NCBI GenBank assembly: GCA_035079385.1
Contig: JAVHKY010000013.1
Location: 16,366,001-16,430,000 of the forward strand
Direction: 5' to 3'
DNA: 64,000 bases
Origin: Aspidiotus rigidus
Taxonomy: Eukaryota; Arthropoda; Insecta; Hemiptera; Diaspididae
Shown piece by piece: positions 9,563 through 22,559 of this stretch. A program made the position numbers and the translations under genes. How positions within the stretch are numbered: position 1 is the first letter of the stretch; each line of letters starts with the position of its first letter. The notes beneath the pieces were generated by a model. It made no database searches. It was given only the letters and a program-made list of their open reading frames with translations, and had not been told where the DNA came from.

Positions 9563-12500
9563 AACGAGCTCATTTTTGTTCCGCAGCTACTATCTATTTG
9601 GCTCCAGAACTGCGTCAGTCTGTAATCTGTAAGTCGTAACTCGTAAGTTAATCGTTATCAATTCAATCACTTCCTTACATCTTAGATAGTACCGACTTAC
9701 GACTGACTAACTTAAATCAGCGCAACACACGATTGTCAAGTGATTGACTGAGTTAAGCCATTTCAAAATGCGTTCGACTTACAAACTGTTCCACTTAATT
9801 TCAATATATAAGTGGATTATTTTTCAACTTAATTACGACTCAAACTTAAAACCTTGTGAAACTACCTACGTCATTTTATTCATCATTGTTTTTAAAAATC
9901 CCATCTCGCATTTGACTTCTCTACGAATCTTATAACAATAAAAATTTGGAACGTGTAATTTTCCTATCTCATATTTATGAGCCAATGTAAAAATAGGGTG
10001 ATCGGATAGTTAGTGAGTACTGTGACCCACGACCTCAGTTTGGCCACGAAAATGAATAACCCGAAAAGTTCACATCAGTTCACTAGGTTACGGTCTATGC
10101 TTCCAATGTAATAAAGAGATACTTTTTCGCGAAGAAAGGAAATTACTATTGGTTGACATGCCAATAAGCACTTGGCGCTTCTCAACAATTTTGCGATCAG
10201 AATTGTTGACTAATGTAACGTCTGAAAAAGGAAGATAGATACAAGTGTTGGACCTAGTTATGAAACACTTGAAAGAAGTACCGGCGGTTTCAAGTAAAAT
10301 GGTAAAACAAACACAATAATTACCTACGTAAAGATTAAATTTCTTCGAATTTCGTTTTTTAGCATACGTAGGTATGATTTTTATGAAAGAAACACATTCG
10401 CATAAGTTGTAAGACTAGAATACAGTGAAGCCATTATTCATCGATATTCATAAGGTGATCAAGAAATTTTCGAACTAGAGACGTCACTCATACCCGATGA
10501 ACCATATCGACCGTCAACTTGCGGTCGATTCCGAGATAGCCTATAGGTACCTATACACAGGGTCTATCCGAAATCGATTTAAAATCAATTAGAAAATGAA
10601 CTTCTTTCTAAGTCTTGATCGGAATGAGGTCGTTATGCCTTCGAAATCCACCGTATAGTGACGTCGATGAAAGATTCAGGTCAACATGATCGATTTATGT
10701 TGACTCACTCCACTTGAACTTCACTTGAGTCCCTGCTTTGGAACACTACCCAGAACCAAGGTGCGAAGATCCAGAACTACAAAAGTAGATCACTACTACT
10801 AAAGTCAACTCAAATTGTTCCTTAATTTGGAGAAGAATTAAGGAACGTTCAGGATCATAATTTTTCAAACACGGTACATGATAGAGGTATGGACACAAGC
10901 GTATATCTTTGCTGTATAAACTGTTGTTCCTGTCCCTCAACATGTTATTTATCAACGAAGTACATAATATACCTACATTTAAACACTTATATTTAGGTAG
11001 GTATCATCTTTTCACATTCAAAGCAGATTTCCTTTACCATCATCCTCTGGAAAAGTACACACATCTCGTATTTTGAAAATCTGGAGAACAGAGTCTTGTG
11101 AGCAGTATAAAATAGATGGGAATTTGCAGAAACGTTTATCAATTTGAATGGGAGTTTTTTTCAAACGAACTAGTATAATTAGACTGAAATTCTGGAAGTA
11201 CACCCAAAACATAAATAAGGCCTGGAGACGATCTTATGAAGTTGGAGGAAGTAGCCTATGCTCCTCACCCTATTGATAATTATGACATTCTAAGTTATAG
11301 TCTTATGATCAACTTCGAGTCCTCCAGATTAGCGGCTCTGAAGATTCTGATTTAATGAGCTACCTGTTATACAATAACAAAATTTTTTGGACTGGGGAAA
11401 CTTCTCATCATGCTATTTCTATCATAACTTCAATATAAAAGAATAATTTGACAGCTCAAGTTATGCCTACAGATTTTATTTTTCCCCCGCAAGGATTCTA
11501 AGACAGAAGAGTATTCCGACTAGGTACCTACTACTTTTGTAGCAAATTTATGTCACGTAACTCGACAGTCAATTTAATTTTGAAACAAAATTACTGATCA
11601 AATTAAAGCCGACGTTTCTCGAAAGTACCCTCGAAAATTACAGAGCAATGCGAAACTCAAAAACCCTTAAATTGGAGAACGAAGAGCGTGGTGTTAGGCA
11701 ATTCCTCACAAGTTATGACGCACAAATTTCATTTTTGAATTCCAAGAATACGACAATCGAATTTCGTAAGAATACGTTAGGGTTGCTATCTCAACCAGCC
11801 ATCTACCCCATATGAAATGCGAATAACGGGCGACCCTTACTACGAAAACCATTCACACTGTCAACAAGTACGCCTATTCAATAGGCCTATTTCTAGAATA
11901 CCCTTATCACCTGACCGAAATCTAAACAGTGATAGTGATATTCGGCTGAAACTTACCGGTGATTTTAAATTCCATTGATGCTCGAACATCTAGCCGCCAG
12001 TAAACAAAATCACACACAAACTGTACGCACGTTTAAAATAACAGATCGAGTATATAAAACAAAACGTTCGTTATAAATATCCGCTACTTAACAATAAAAT
12101 TACATTTACAACGCTGTTACGCCGAGCACGCGATTTCAATAGCAATAACACCACTTCTAGAAGGGCGAAATATCAGACGCGAGATTCGAATGAGCAACAC
12201 CCGAAACCATTGCGAACGAACTGAAGGAAAAAAAAGTCCGGGTCCCGATGAAGACGAGGAAGAATTACGAATTAAATAAACCTCCACCATATATAACAAA
12301 ATTCTTCCCCTCCAATAAAAGTGAACAGCGGAGTTCGTACGCTAGACTTTTCAGTTTCCACCGTTCCAGAAAGTAGTTGTATCGGAGTGCATCGCTGGTC
12401 GCTTCGCTTACGCTACGGTACATTCACAATGAACTCACGAACTACAAATGCTAACACAGGACAAAACACATGTTTGATAGTTTACGATGTTGTGTTAGTA

Positions 12501-13343
12501 GTCTAGCAACGATCGGAGAGGCGTATAGGCGGACAAGAGCAATACTGTGGTAGTATCTGTGCGTAATATTCGTATCCGAACTATTCGCGAATGTATCGCT
12601 GAAGTCACGCACGCTGAAGATTGTCGACGAGATGCCATTCTAAGATCCCTCGTCGACAATAAATATTCCTCCCGATGTTTATTCAATGCCCTCCACATGA
12701 CGTCATCCAAATGAATGACACTCGTCGATGTACTTTAATCTCATTTAAGTTAGGGTATTTGGAGCTAGGGGTCCCGAACGAGAATCTTTTTCCACCCCCT
12801 TGAAAATTACGACGTAAAATAAATCGTCGCATCGCAGCGTAAGACATGGGGAAAGAACGATCTACAGAACATAAAAAAGTGAATAACGTTAAAACGTTGA
12901 AAAACAAATGTATTGAATCAGTACAGTTCTAATTAGAAAGTAGAGATGATTACTTAAAGTAATAACTAAGAAAACAAAATTACCCAAAAATTAATGCACC
13001 CATAAATAGGAAAAAAAAACGATACCATTGATAACAGAAACAATTGACGTAGAAAAGAAGAAAGCACTCATCGGTATGAAGGAAGGAAAAAAAATTGAGC
13101 CCAATCTTATAAGAACAAAAAACGATCATGGTAAAAAAGTAAAAAAGGAAGGATACAAAAAGAACATGAGTTAGTTCTTATCATGTCTTCATCGAATGAA
13201 AATTTCGTTAATTTATGGTTACAAATAAAAGGAACCCGCTATTATTTCGTAACACGAGGTCAGCATTAAATTAATATTATGAGTAATGAAGAAAAAATAG
13301 AAAGATGGTTCGAAAATTTCCAGATCACATTTTCGGCATAATA
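9563..13343. other. No gene seen; right part probably 3' UTR of the MIF4G gene
   Basis: No convincing coding region. The part closest to 13344 lies downstream of the stop codon of the minus-strand MIF4G gene and may be its 3' UTR; tttatt on the plus strand near 12675 gives AATAAA in the gene's sense. A 12-bp perfect stem (attgtcgacgag and its inverse) lies at 12627-12661. The stretch 12.3-12.7 kb is less AT-rich, without a recognisable product. Confidence 0.35.
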
Positions 13344-16300
13344 TCACGCAGACACAACTTTAGGATAGTAATAGTTCAAGGCAGAAATAGGCAATTGCCA
13401 TTTGGCTGCTCGTAATTCGAGCAATTGTAACAATAATTTCTGTATTTCGCGTCCATTTTCTCCTCTCAATAAGACTCGTTTGATCACTTCAAATAGTTTT
13501 CCGAACATGTTTGGGATTTCTATTTCGATATCTCGTCCAATGGTCACGAGCGCCTGGAATACGCATTCGACCTGTAAGAACGAAAAACAAGAAAATATAA
13601 ATTAATTTTTTTAATACACGGGAGGGGAAAGAGAAAAGAGGAAATGATGATTCCTAAGATGCAACAAGGGGACAGAATCACTGTTTTCGTATAAATCTAA
13701 ACGTAACTGGTCCTCGTCCTGTCACTCTGTCGTCCACGCTATGACGATTACAGCTTCATCCTCAGTCAATAAATTTGCTTTTTTTTCACTTACTTGTCAT
13801 GTCTGATAAAACTGTTGCTCTTCTCTTGCAAGGATGCATGTAAGAATTGAAGAATAATAAGGCAAGTAGGATTAAAGAAAATCGCACATACCGACAAAAA
13901 GATTTTTCAATGTTATGATTTTGAGCCTCTTGGTTAAATCTCTTCGAAAAACTTACTCGTGAACTTGAATTTTAGCTATTTCTAATTTAACAACTTCATC
14001 TAATTAGGTAGAAAATATCTACACCTGTAATATTAAAATATGACCGCTGACACGTTCACAGTAACCCCAAATAAGGGGATTAGGACACTTTTTTCAATGA
14101 GACCTCTCGCAGGTGTTTCTCTTTATGCTCTAAATTTTTATTTATTGGATTCATTCAGCATTTCTCAAGAGTCAGATATTGTCAAGAGAAAACTCCAAAC
14201 AAATCTTATTGCGTAGACTTCTAGCGAGGAAAAGAAAAATGTAAAGATCAATTGGGAAAATAGAATTCCGCGTCAAAATTCAAAGACTAGAACTTTTATA
14301 CTCGTAACGTAAGATGCAAAAATAATTTTTTTTTGCTACTGTGAAATCCACCGAAAAACTGATTGAGACATTTGAACGGGAGAATGAGCCAGGACTCCAA
14401 TATTGAAGCTCGATTACAGGTTTTCTAAGATGGTGCCAGAAGGAAGGATCGAAGAATAAACAATCTAACTAAATAACAATGTTGCATGGTGAGGATTTGA
14501 TCCAACGTTGAAAGAGAAGTTTTGTTGGCAGTAAACCACAGACTCCGTCAAGACCACGACTTTGTACACTTCGAAGATTTATAATCATCGAAATTTCAGA
14601 TTATACGAAAAAGACGTGGTCTTATTATCCACGATTCTGGAGATGGTGACAACGCTACCAAAATGTCGAGTAATTTTGGAATTATAAATAAAAATGAAAC
14701 AATGAAAAACGCACAAGTTTCTGCTGCTTTCTACAAGGATTCAAACATGAAACTTCTCGTGTTGCAAAACCATTCTACCACTGAGTTGTGGAAAAAATTT
14801 GAGAGCATTTTTCATTTCCTTCATGATTAAATAATCCATTCCAATGAGCAGTCGCAAACGCACATTTTAGCATTCCTGCTTTGTCTTTTTTTTTTTTTTT
14901 TTCTCTCCATCAAGTTAATTTGATTGAGATACATATGTAAGAATCGAACTTCGTCTTTCTCGGTAACAGGTCTCTATTGATCCGAAGACCTTCGTCTTTC
15001 CTGCTACCGAGTCTCTATTGAACGATCTTAACTACACGTATGAAACGTGAATTAACTGACACTCGCTATCTCTATTCTAATCTCTTATAACAACTACGAC
15101 TACCTATTTTGTCTGCGAGTGCCAGCGTGCAAGAATATGCAGCAGCATATTCTTACACATATTTTCTATTGACAAATTTGGTCACGAAAAATATTTCCGA
15201 TACTTTCGGAACTGATGACGAATACCATCCTGACTTTGTGGGAATTAGCAGGTACGCAGTCGTCAAAAGAAAATTCCTAAGCCGATGAAAATGCAAACGA
15301 AGAGAAAAACTTCAATTTAAAAGACCATCGAGAGAGACGCAAACTTCGAGCTTTTCCGAACTTACTCCTCTTACCAAATAATAGAAATTTTCAAGGGCGA
15401 ATCCCAAAGATCATTTTGGCTTCTTTCTTATTCAACAAACAAAAATAAAGTATCTTCCACGAGTTCGTGATATTATACAAGACTCAGATCCTCCTTGCGG
15501 AGGTATTCTTCAACGTGTGAAAAATATTCTCACAAGACGACATTCAAAAATCCAAACACTCCTCTACCCTTTACATCAAAGCTTCAAAAAGTAAATGCCC
15601 AACTTCATCGAAAGTCTTCGAATATCTATCTCAGGATCGCACTACAATGGTTGTAGTCGCGAGCTTCTTCTTCAACTATATATATAAGGCTCTAATTCGC
15701 TCTCAGATGGACTACGGGTACCCAATCGGCAGACAGGCTTATAAAACTCTCCTAAAATCACTGGATACAATACAATCTGCCAGTCTACGTTTAACCCTTG
15801 GTGCTCTGCGCATCAGCCCTATGCTCAACCTGTACGCTAAGGCTGGCATCCCTCCTCTACAATGCCACTCATTATCGCTTACCACTGGTCCAGTTTCTCA
15901 ACTCCCTATCTTCTTTCCTTCCCTCCCAAATAAACTGCCATCTCAAAGTTCAGGCCTGTTTCCTCATCTACTTATCCATCCTTCTTTGGACAAGTCGGGT
16001 TCCAAAAATGGCTACGTCTTCTTACACACCCGTATGAAAAACTCAGCCTCCATACATTCCACTGAATTATCAGCCATCTATTCCTGCTTTAGTGCTTCCT
16101 TCTCCCCTCTCCATAGTAAATTCCTCCTCCTTTCCTTCTCTCTCTAAGTCACGCAAGACTCCAAGTCTTCGAACCCCATCGTTCAGCGCATTCTCGTCCT
16201 CCTTCACACTTCAACATCATCTTTATCTTTAATTACCTTTCTCTGGATTTCTGGTCACATTGGCCTCCCGGAACACGGCGCAGTGAACCTAGCAGCCAAG

Positions 16301-19300
16301 TAAGCCCTGCTCTGCTCCTCAATCACTAACCCTACCCCTACTTCGGCCTATGACTTGAAATTTTACAATCGTTCTCTGATCATCGCATCATGGCAACAAG
16401 CTCTGGTCGTCTTAATCCCACAGCAAACTTCTTTTGATTAAAAATCCTTGATCTCCTGGTTGTCTTCGATTCGTTAATTATAGCTCGACTAAGAATTAGG
16501 CACATCCTTTCTTCTTCTTGGGTTCTTCGCTCCTCCCTCAAGCAAATACTGTCATGATATCCGTCTCATATCTCCTAAATGTTGAAAAATTTTCTGTCTC
16601 CTCCAACAACTCGGAATCCATAATCGACTATCTAAATTTCCTCCTGTCTACATCCTATTAATTATATATCCATTCAATCTCATACTTCTTTTTAAGCTGA
16701 TAAACCTACGGGCAGTTGACTACCTCGTGAGAAGAAAAAAATTCATAAAAAGGCAACTTACTTCGATAACAGAATGCATTTCATCATGTCGAAGAATATC
16801 ATTACAGCAGCGAGCGATTAACAAAAGGAAAGTCGATTTCGGTGGCGTTGTAGATTCCGTCAACAGCTTCAACTGTAGTTTGCTAAATTTCAACTGTAAA
16901 TCATAATTGACATTAGAAACAGCGCACTTTCTTCCGCTTGTTCATACGCTACGAGAATGCTGGCTCGAAGCCAAAACAAAGAACGAAAGAAAATGAAGTA
17001 TTAGACAGTTACCTTTTTTCGAGTATCATACAATACAATTTTACCAAGTTCTAGAACGAGTACATTGTAACCAAACTCTGCTCTAATTCTGCTTATTTTG
17101 AAATATTCTATTTTAGGAAAACTAGTCGTATTCTTCCTGATGTTAAACACACGTTCTCATCTGTTGTACACAACTATCAAATTTTATGGCATAATTACAC
17201 TCGCAAATTCCTCGAGTAGGAGTAAAACAACGCACATATTATTATCAAGGCTAATTTAATTCCATCAATTCACATACTTGCACTCTTTACGATTCATAGC
17301 GATAGAAGAAAATAAACGAACTTCGTACTAAATCGGGTTAGTATGTAATCAGAAAATCCACGAAGTAATGAAAAATTCGTATCCGTTGGCACACAATAGA
17401 CGAAGAGTCAATCATTATGAAAAGTTGACGAGCATTCTTCAATTATATCGATATTTTTAAAAATGGGCACGAAACAAATTCTTTCAATACAATTTTAAAA
17501 AATGGAACTCAGAAAGTTGGTGACAACAATTCAAACGAGTAGAAATTCAATCTATCAATGAATTCTGAGAACAAATTCTACACTCTCTAGAGTTGATATT
17601 TTGGCTAGGAAGACGGACTAGAAACCTTGGCCAAATACTTATGAAGCATACACGATCAACTTGGCCTACTCAGAAATATTTATCAATGCAAGCCAAAAAG
17701 GATAACATGATAATATTACGGTCGGAAGAAAGGGGCTCAGGAAGAAAGAAACTGAGAACGCGAAATTCAATTGTTGGGATTTCACTTATACTGAATTCTG
17801 AACATCGAAATTTTGTGTAGAAAAAGCTAATTTAAGCTAGTCAAGTTTTCATTCAACTCGCCTCGGGGTTAACCCGCCTCGACATTCTAAAATTTCAACT
17901 TGCAAGTCACTTTTCCATACCTCTTGATCTTTTTCTTTCTTCAACCTCTCAACTTTTCAATTTTACGTTTTTATGAGATTCAGTCATCAAATTTCTATCA
18001 AGCACTTGAGCCAGTCACTGTTTTCATAGGTGATATCCGATTAAAATTGCACACGAATAAAGATTACGATTTTTCTTACCTCACAGTACAATTCTTGCAA
18101 GAACACAAGGAATGCAGCGAGCTTTCTAGGATCATGAAGAACATTTTTATTCCTCAACTGGAAGTACATCTGAGAGGTATTTAGAACCGAATCTAAATAA
18201 GCGCCCGTATTGTCCTTCTGCAATTAAACATTCACTCGAATGAAAAATTAACAACTATGACCTATTCTTTCAAGAAAACACACGTTTCAAACTAACATTT
18301 ATGACGATAACGGATAGTTTCGCAACTGGACAGGCTAACTTCTTGTCGTCTATAGCAAGTTCTACCAATGTTCGACCGAGTACTATCTTTTTTTTATCTC
18401 GTATACGATCAGGATCTTAAAAATGATCAAATTAACCACGATTACTGGGTTATAACAAATGAGCTATTAGAAAATTACTTACAATTAGCAGCTTCTTGAA
18501 TCAAGCTGTGCAATTCCTCGGGAAACAAGTCATACTCAGTGAACGACTTAGAATAATTTGTCAGGTTATTTTCCAATGTGAGCAATCTCAAGGCGTCTGC
18601 GGCATTCAGACTTTTGGAACGTTTCAGATTACCCATCGAAGTTTGTACATCGGAACTCGGAGGAGACTTTTTATTCGGACTCATTTTCTCGGAAATTTTA
18701 TGATCGCCTTTCGCACTGAAAGGCGTATTAAATCGAATTTTCGAGTCAGCGATGCCATTGGTATTGTTCTCCTGCAATAGAGTAAGATAATTATGAAAGA
18801 TTTTTTGCGTTCAACAAGCGAGGACGCAAATGTCTTGGTAATAGGGTCGACTGGAAATATACAATTAAAGGTGGCGGTGTTATATAAATCCAAATCAATA
18901 TTCTGAGGATAGTGACGCACGTAGAACTCGAATTCTTGATAAGTACTTCGTAACACGCGTCATTTTACTTTTAAATTTTCCTCTTAACTTACCGGCATTC
19001 ATCAATAACTAACCTACAAGCTTACACTGAACCGGTTTGACAAAGACAGAATTAAGAGACAAGAGTCGGGGGCGTAGAATTGAAAATTTTACAAAATGGC
19101 AATGTAAGAAGGATGATGTAAAGAGTGACATATTCACAGGAAGATAGTAGTCACAAATCAGGAGAAAATAGACAAATACCATTGCAGAACTCGCCGGACC
19201 CAGCTGGCCTTGAAAATGAGAAAATTCAATACAGAACAAATTCAAAACACTTACTGACAATATACTATCCCCGAATTTTTTCTTCGGACATGATAATTCT

Positions 19301-20430
19301 TTGAGGGTGTTTCTTAAACTATCGTTTGATTTGAATTGACTAGAATTAGATTTGGTCAGGTCGAAAACTGTTAAGCTCGATTTAGACGTATTTAAAGCGT
19401 ATGGTTTCTCAGACTTTGTACTCATTTTCGACGTTATTTCCTGTTTGTCGTCGTTGCGTCTATAAAGTCAGAGAAATGAAATGAACTTTTATACACGCAG
19501 TTATAAATAAGCAGCCGCATATTATGCTTACTTCGTTTTGGAACTCCAACTGCCCATGACGAATTCTTTGGCATGAACGTTGAGTTGAGTGGCTCGCAAA
19601 CCTACAATTGAAAACAGTTTTTTGAATGAAAACGAATATTAAAATAGATGTATATCAGAGGATCTTCAATCTTCCATTTTTAGGCTTCAAGAAGGGTTAA
19701 GAACGGATTTGAAAAACAAGAGGAAAGACTTCGTAAAACTGTTTAAAAACCAGTCAAGCATTTCACTTACTAGGGGGTACATAGAGTCCCATAGTTGCAT
19801 ATTTTGTTTTACCGTTTGAATCTTTCGAAATCGGGGTCGTCGCCGTATCTTCCTTCGACGATGAAATTTTCTGAAAATATTACACAAATTGCACACTTTT
19901 GTAACGCACCGATAAAAAACTAAGGTCAACCGCGATAAGCCTAGACGTACGTATCTAATGCGGTTAGAATCTAGATTTACACAACGCCTACTTGGAGAAT
20001 ACTTCAAACTAACCTGCTCGGGATGCGCTTCATCTTCCGATTTTGTAGTCGGATTTGTCTCTTCGGGCTCGTCACCCGTCAGATCTTCAATATATGACTC
20101 AACTTGCGGAGAAGTCGTAACGCTTTCAGGATCTTCCCCCGTGAGATCCTTAATAGTTGATGGCGTGACAAGCTGAGAATTTGTAACACTTTCAGGAGTT
20201 TCAGTAACTTCACCAGTCCGATCCTCGATAAACGACTTTTGCGGAGAGGTTGTATCCTCAATAGATGACGCTTGCGGAGAAGTCGACGTAGCCTCGATAG
20301 ATGACACTTGTGGAGAAATCTCTACACTTTCGGGATCTTCACCCGACAGATACTCGATAGATGACATGATATGTCGATATTGACGTCCAAAATCGGTTCG
20401 AAAAATCGGTTCGTTATCTGAAAACGGCAT
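13344..20430 (-). CDS. PAM2 and MIF4G domain translation factor (PAIP1/CTIF-like)
   Basis: Exons in transcript order: 20430-20014, 19870-19771, 19601-19532, 19459-19255, an optional 24-nt exon 19203-19180, 18771-18483, 18415-18297, 18217-18080, 16893-16762, 13571-13344 (stop TGA). All junctions are GT-AG and phases close, giving about 573 residues. The first exon encodes an acidic Ser/Thr/Pro-rich tail with repeats of the type IEDLTGEDPES. The third exon carries a PAM2-like motif, LNVHAKEFVM, which in PAIP proteins binds the MLLE domain of poly(A)-binding protein. The last five exons form an alpha-helical MIF4G repeat ending ELRAAKWQLP...YYYP. It probably acts in cytoplasmic mRNA translation through PABP or cap-binding partners. 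The start at 20430 is chosen over 20367, and both are in frame. PAIP1 and CTIF/MIF4GD are the competing family assignments. Confidence 0.82.
14885..14902. repeat. Poly(T) tract
   Basis: About 18 consecutive T residues inside the last intron of the MIF4G gene. It is followed at 14940-15040 by an imperfect tandem pair of about 47 bp built on cttcgtctttc and gtctctattga. Confidence 0.6.
15560..16700 (+). mobile_element. Jockey-like non-LTR retrotransposon 3' fragment, copy 1
   Basis: A plus-strand open part at 15647-16147 reads as the end of a reverse transcriptase (YKALIRSQMDYG, then SLDTIQSASLRLTLGA). It runs into RNase H-like sequence (ASIHSTELSAIY). After several stops there is SGHIGLPEHGAVNLAAK near 16255, the conserved RNase H tail. 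Upstream frames read LLKYLS-like remnants. It lies in the last intron of the MIF4G gene, antisense to it, and is inactive. Related fragments occur at 29.9 and 60.7 kb. Confidence 0.8.
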
Positions 20431-21200
20431 TTGCGGAACATTGTCACAAAATGAATAAATATTGAAGTACATTAACCGGGTAAGTTCATAGATCAGAGTG
20501 TTCATGGTCAGGTGTAGACAAAGTGTCAATGTCTGAAAAGAATTCACTGTACAGACGCGGATCGAATGGGTCTATAAATTCTAATTAGCAGCGGAAATGA
20601 GTCAGCCTCTGATTATTATTACGATTTACGTACCTTCGATACATTTCGAATAATTTTGCGTGCGCAGGAGAAGAAATATGATATTTTCTTGAAAATGCTG
20701 AAGTGTGCGGAATTTAAAAGACGGGCAGTTCTCGAAAGAACATAAAACTACAAAGCATAACCCGCGAATGCAAAGTATCAACAGAAAATCCGAATTCAGA
20801 AGTGGATTACGCCTCTGCAACAACTTGCTCAAAACGCTTCAAGAGACATTCGGATCTTGGAGTTCACACATTTTATTTACTTGCTACACTAATAAACACC
20901 GAGAGATACACACTACAGCCAGCACATGATAACCAACCAGAGAACCAACGACGCCGTATGGTATATTGCTATTGCTGTTGTACTTTGTATAGTGCATCGC
21001 CTGTTTAACCGTGTCCGTGTGTGCGGTAGCAGCGAACTGTTGCATACGATGACGATAAACGACGCGATGGCGATGCCGACGCGAAATGCTCTACGCCAAC
21101 ATGGACCAGTGGAAATACAGAGCTGTTACAGTTACACACACAGACACAGACATAGTACAAATACGGATGTACATTTTTGTTGATTATTACCTTCGTGGTA
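20431..21200 (-). promoter_or_regulatory. Probable 5' region of the MIF4G gene
   Basis: This lies upstream of the first coding exon. The part at 20.9-21.15 kb is clearly richer in GC and CpG than its surroundings, as expected for a promoter or 5' UTR. No specific core promoter element could be fixed, and no coding exon was recognised. Confidence 0.3.
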
Positions 21201-21920
21201 CGAAAGATTGAAAGTAATATCGATGTTATTCAAAGCAAAATATACTGAGTAAAGACACTAGTCGTAAAAGGATTGCAAAATATTACGAAAATGTCTATTT
21301 ATCTCGGACTCGGAAATGATTTTGCTGCGATTATACAAGTAGATATAAGATGTACATATTATGTTCTGCGCTATGAGGGTTTTTCATATTATGCGCCAGC
21401 CCATTTTTATACGCTCTAGAAAATTCTAAAAATCTTATAATTTTTCCTACTCAATATTTTTAGACATTTTAGAGCAAATATGAACCATTTTGCTCTGTTT
21501 TTCTCGTTCACTGAATTGAAAGTTTCGAACTTTTATATCAAATTTCTATCGTTTTTCTCTTTTTTTCACCCTATCCCGAATGAACGTTGTAAGCAATTCA
21601 TTTCTACTCAAGATCTCTAGTTTTCAAAGCCTTCTCTACTTATAAGTTTATACATCGAGGTTTTCTTTAAATGCGCCAACATTATTTTGATAGAATCCTA
21701 GATATTCGAACTCTACATAACACAGGTGAAAACTGATTGCACTTTATGATGGGATTTTTAAATCGCGTCCACATTACGGAGATCAAAAAAGAAGATTATT
21801 TACTGACTACCTACCTACTATATTTTTCAAAGGTGGTTGAAATTATGCACGCTTGACATTTTTCATATCTTTTCTCTACCCCTACCGTAATCTCGAAAGC
21901 TCTGCGTCCTTACGACCATT
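21201..21920. other. No gene seen
   Basis: AT-rich intergenic DNA. No open frame or repeat was recognised. Confidence 0.4.
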
Positions 21921-22260
21921 AAGGAACTATATAAGATAGGTATGCGCAAGTGATAAGAATAAAATCATGACTCTGTTGATAAAGTGAAAGGAGGAGCAAT
22001 CTGAGTAGTATCCTCAGAGAATTTGAAACGTCACACATTGAATACAAGAATTCAAACTACGAAAAATAAAGGAAATAATTCACTAATTTTTTGTTTTCAT
22101 CGATATAATCTTTTTAATTAACCAAAATTCAATGTTTGATATTCTAATTTTCCTCACGGCTCTTCTGAAACCTCCTGAAACCGCTCCTCCTTCGACTTTA
22201 TCAACATGACGACGGTCCTCTTCTTATCACTTGCGCATACCTATCCTGTAATAGTTCCTT
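21921..22260. mobile_element. MITE, family A, copy 2
   Basis: The left end aaggaactat...ataggtatgcgcaag is mirrored by cttgcgcatacctat...atagttcctt on the right, so the inverted repeats span about 40 bp. The flanks share acgaccat (21912-21919 and 22261-22268), consistent with a 7-8 bp target-site duplication. The internal ggaggagcaatctgag and gctcctccttcgac blocks match copy 1 at 7.7 kb. It is non-coding and non-autonomous; the transposase family is not identified. Confidence 0.75.
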
Positions 22261-22466
22261 ACGACCATGACCTTGGGATGACTTCCTCGGGTGTTCTTGT
22301 TTCCAGCCGGTAGTTGGTTCAGTTGCTTTCATGTCTCCGCCGACAAAGCAAACGTACCTGTATGAAATTTGCGATATTTTACCTTACCTACGTGTATTTG
22401 TTCAAACGTATCGATTCCCATAAGATATACATAGGAACGTTTCGATCATAAATCATTATTTGAATG

Positions 22467-22485
22467 TTATTATTATTATTAGGCC

Positions 22486-22517
<32 letters not shown>
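22467..22517. repeat. (ATT)n microsatellite, probable RTE tail
   Basis: A run of att/tat triplets interrupted once by aggcct. It lies at the 3' side of the minus-strand RTE remnant, where RTE-clade elements typically end in a short tandem repeat. Confidence 0.75.
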
Positions 22518-22559
22518 TAAGCCTTTTAACATAGGTACAGATATTTATCTAAGTAAATG

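Noticed and set aside
19009..19425. 138-codon minus-strand frame read as one protein
   Set aside because: Only its first part is an exon of the MIF4G gene (up to the donor at 19255). The rest runs through an intron.
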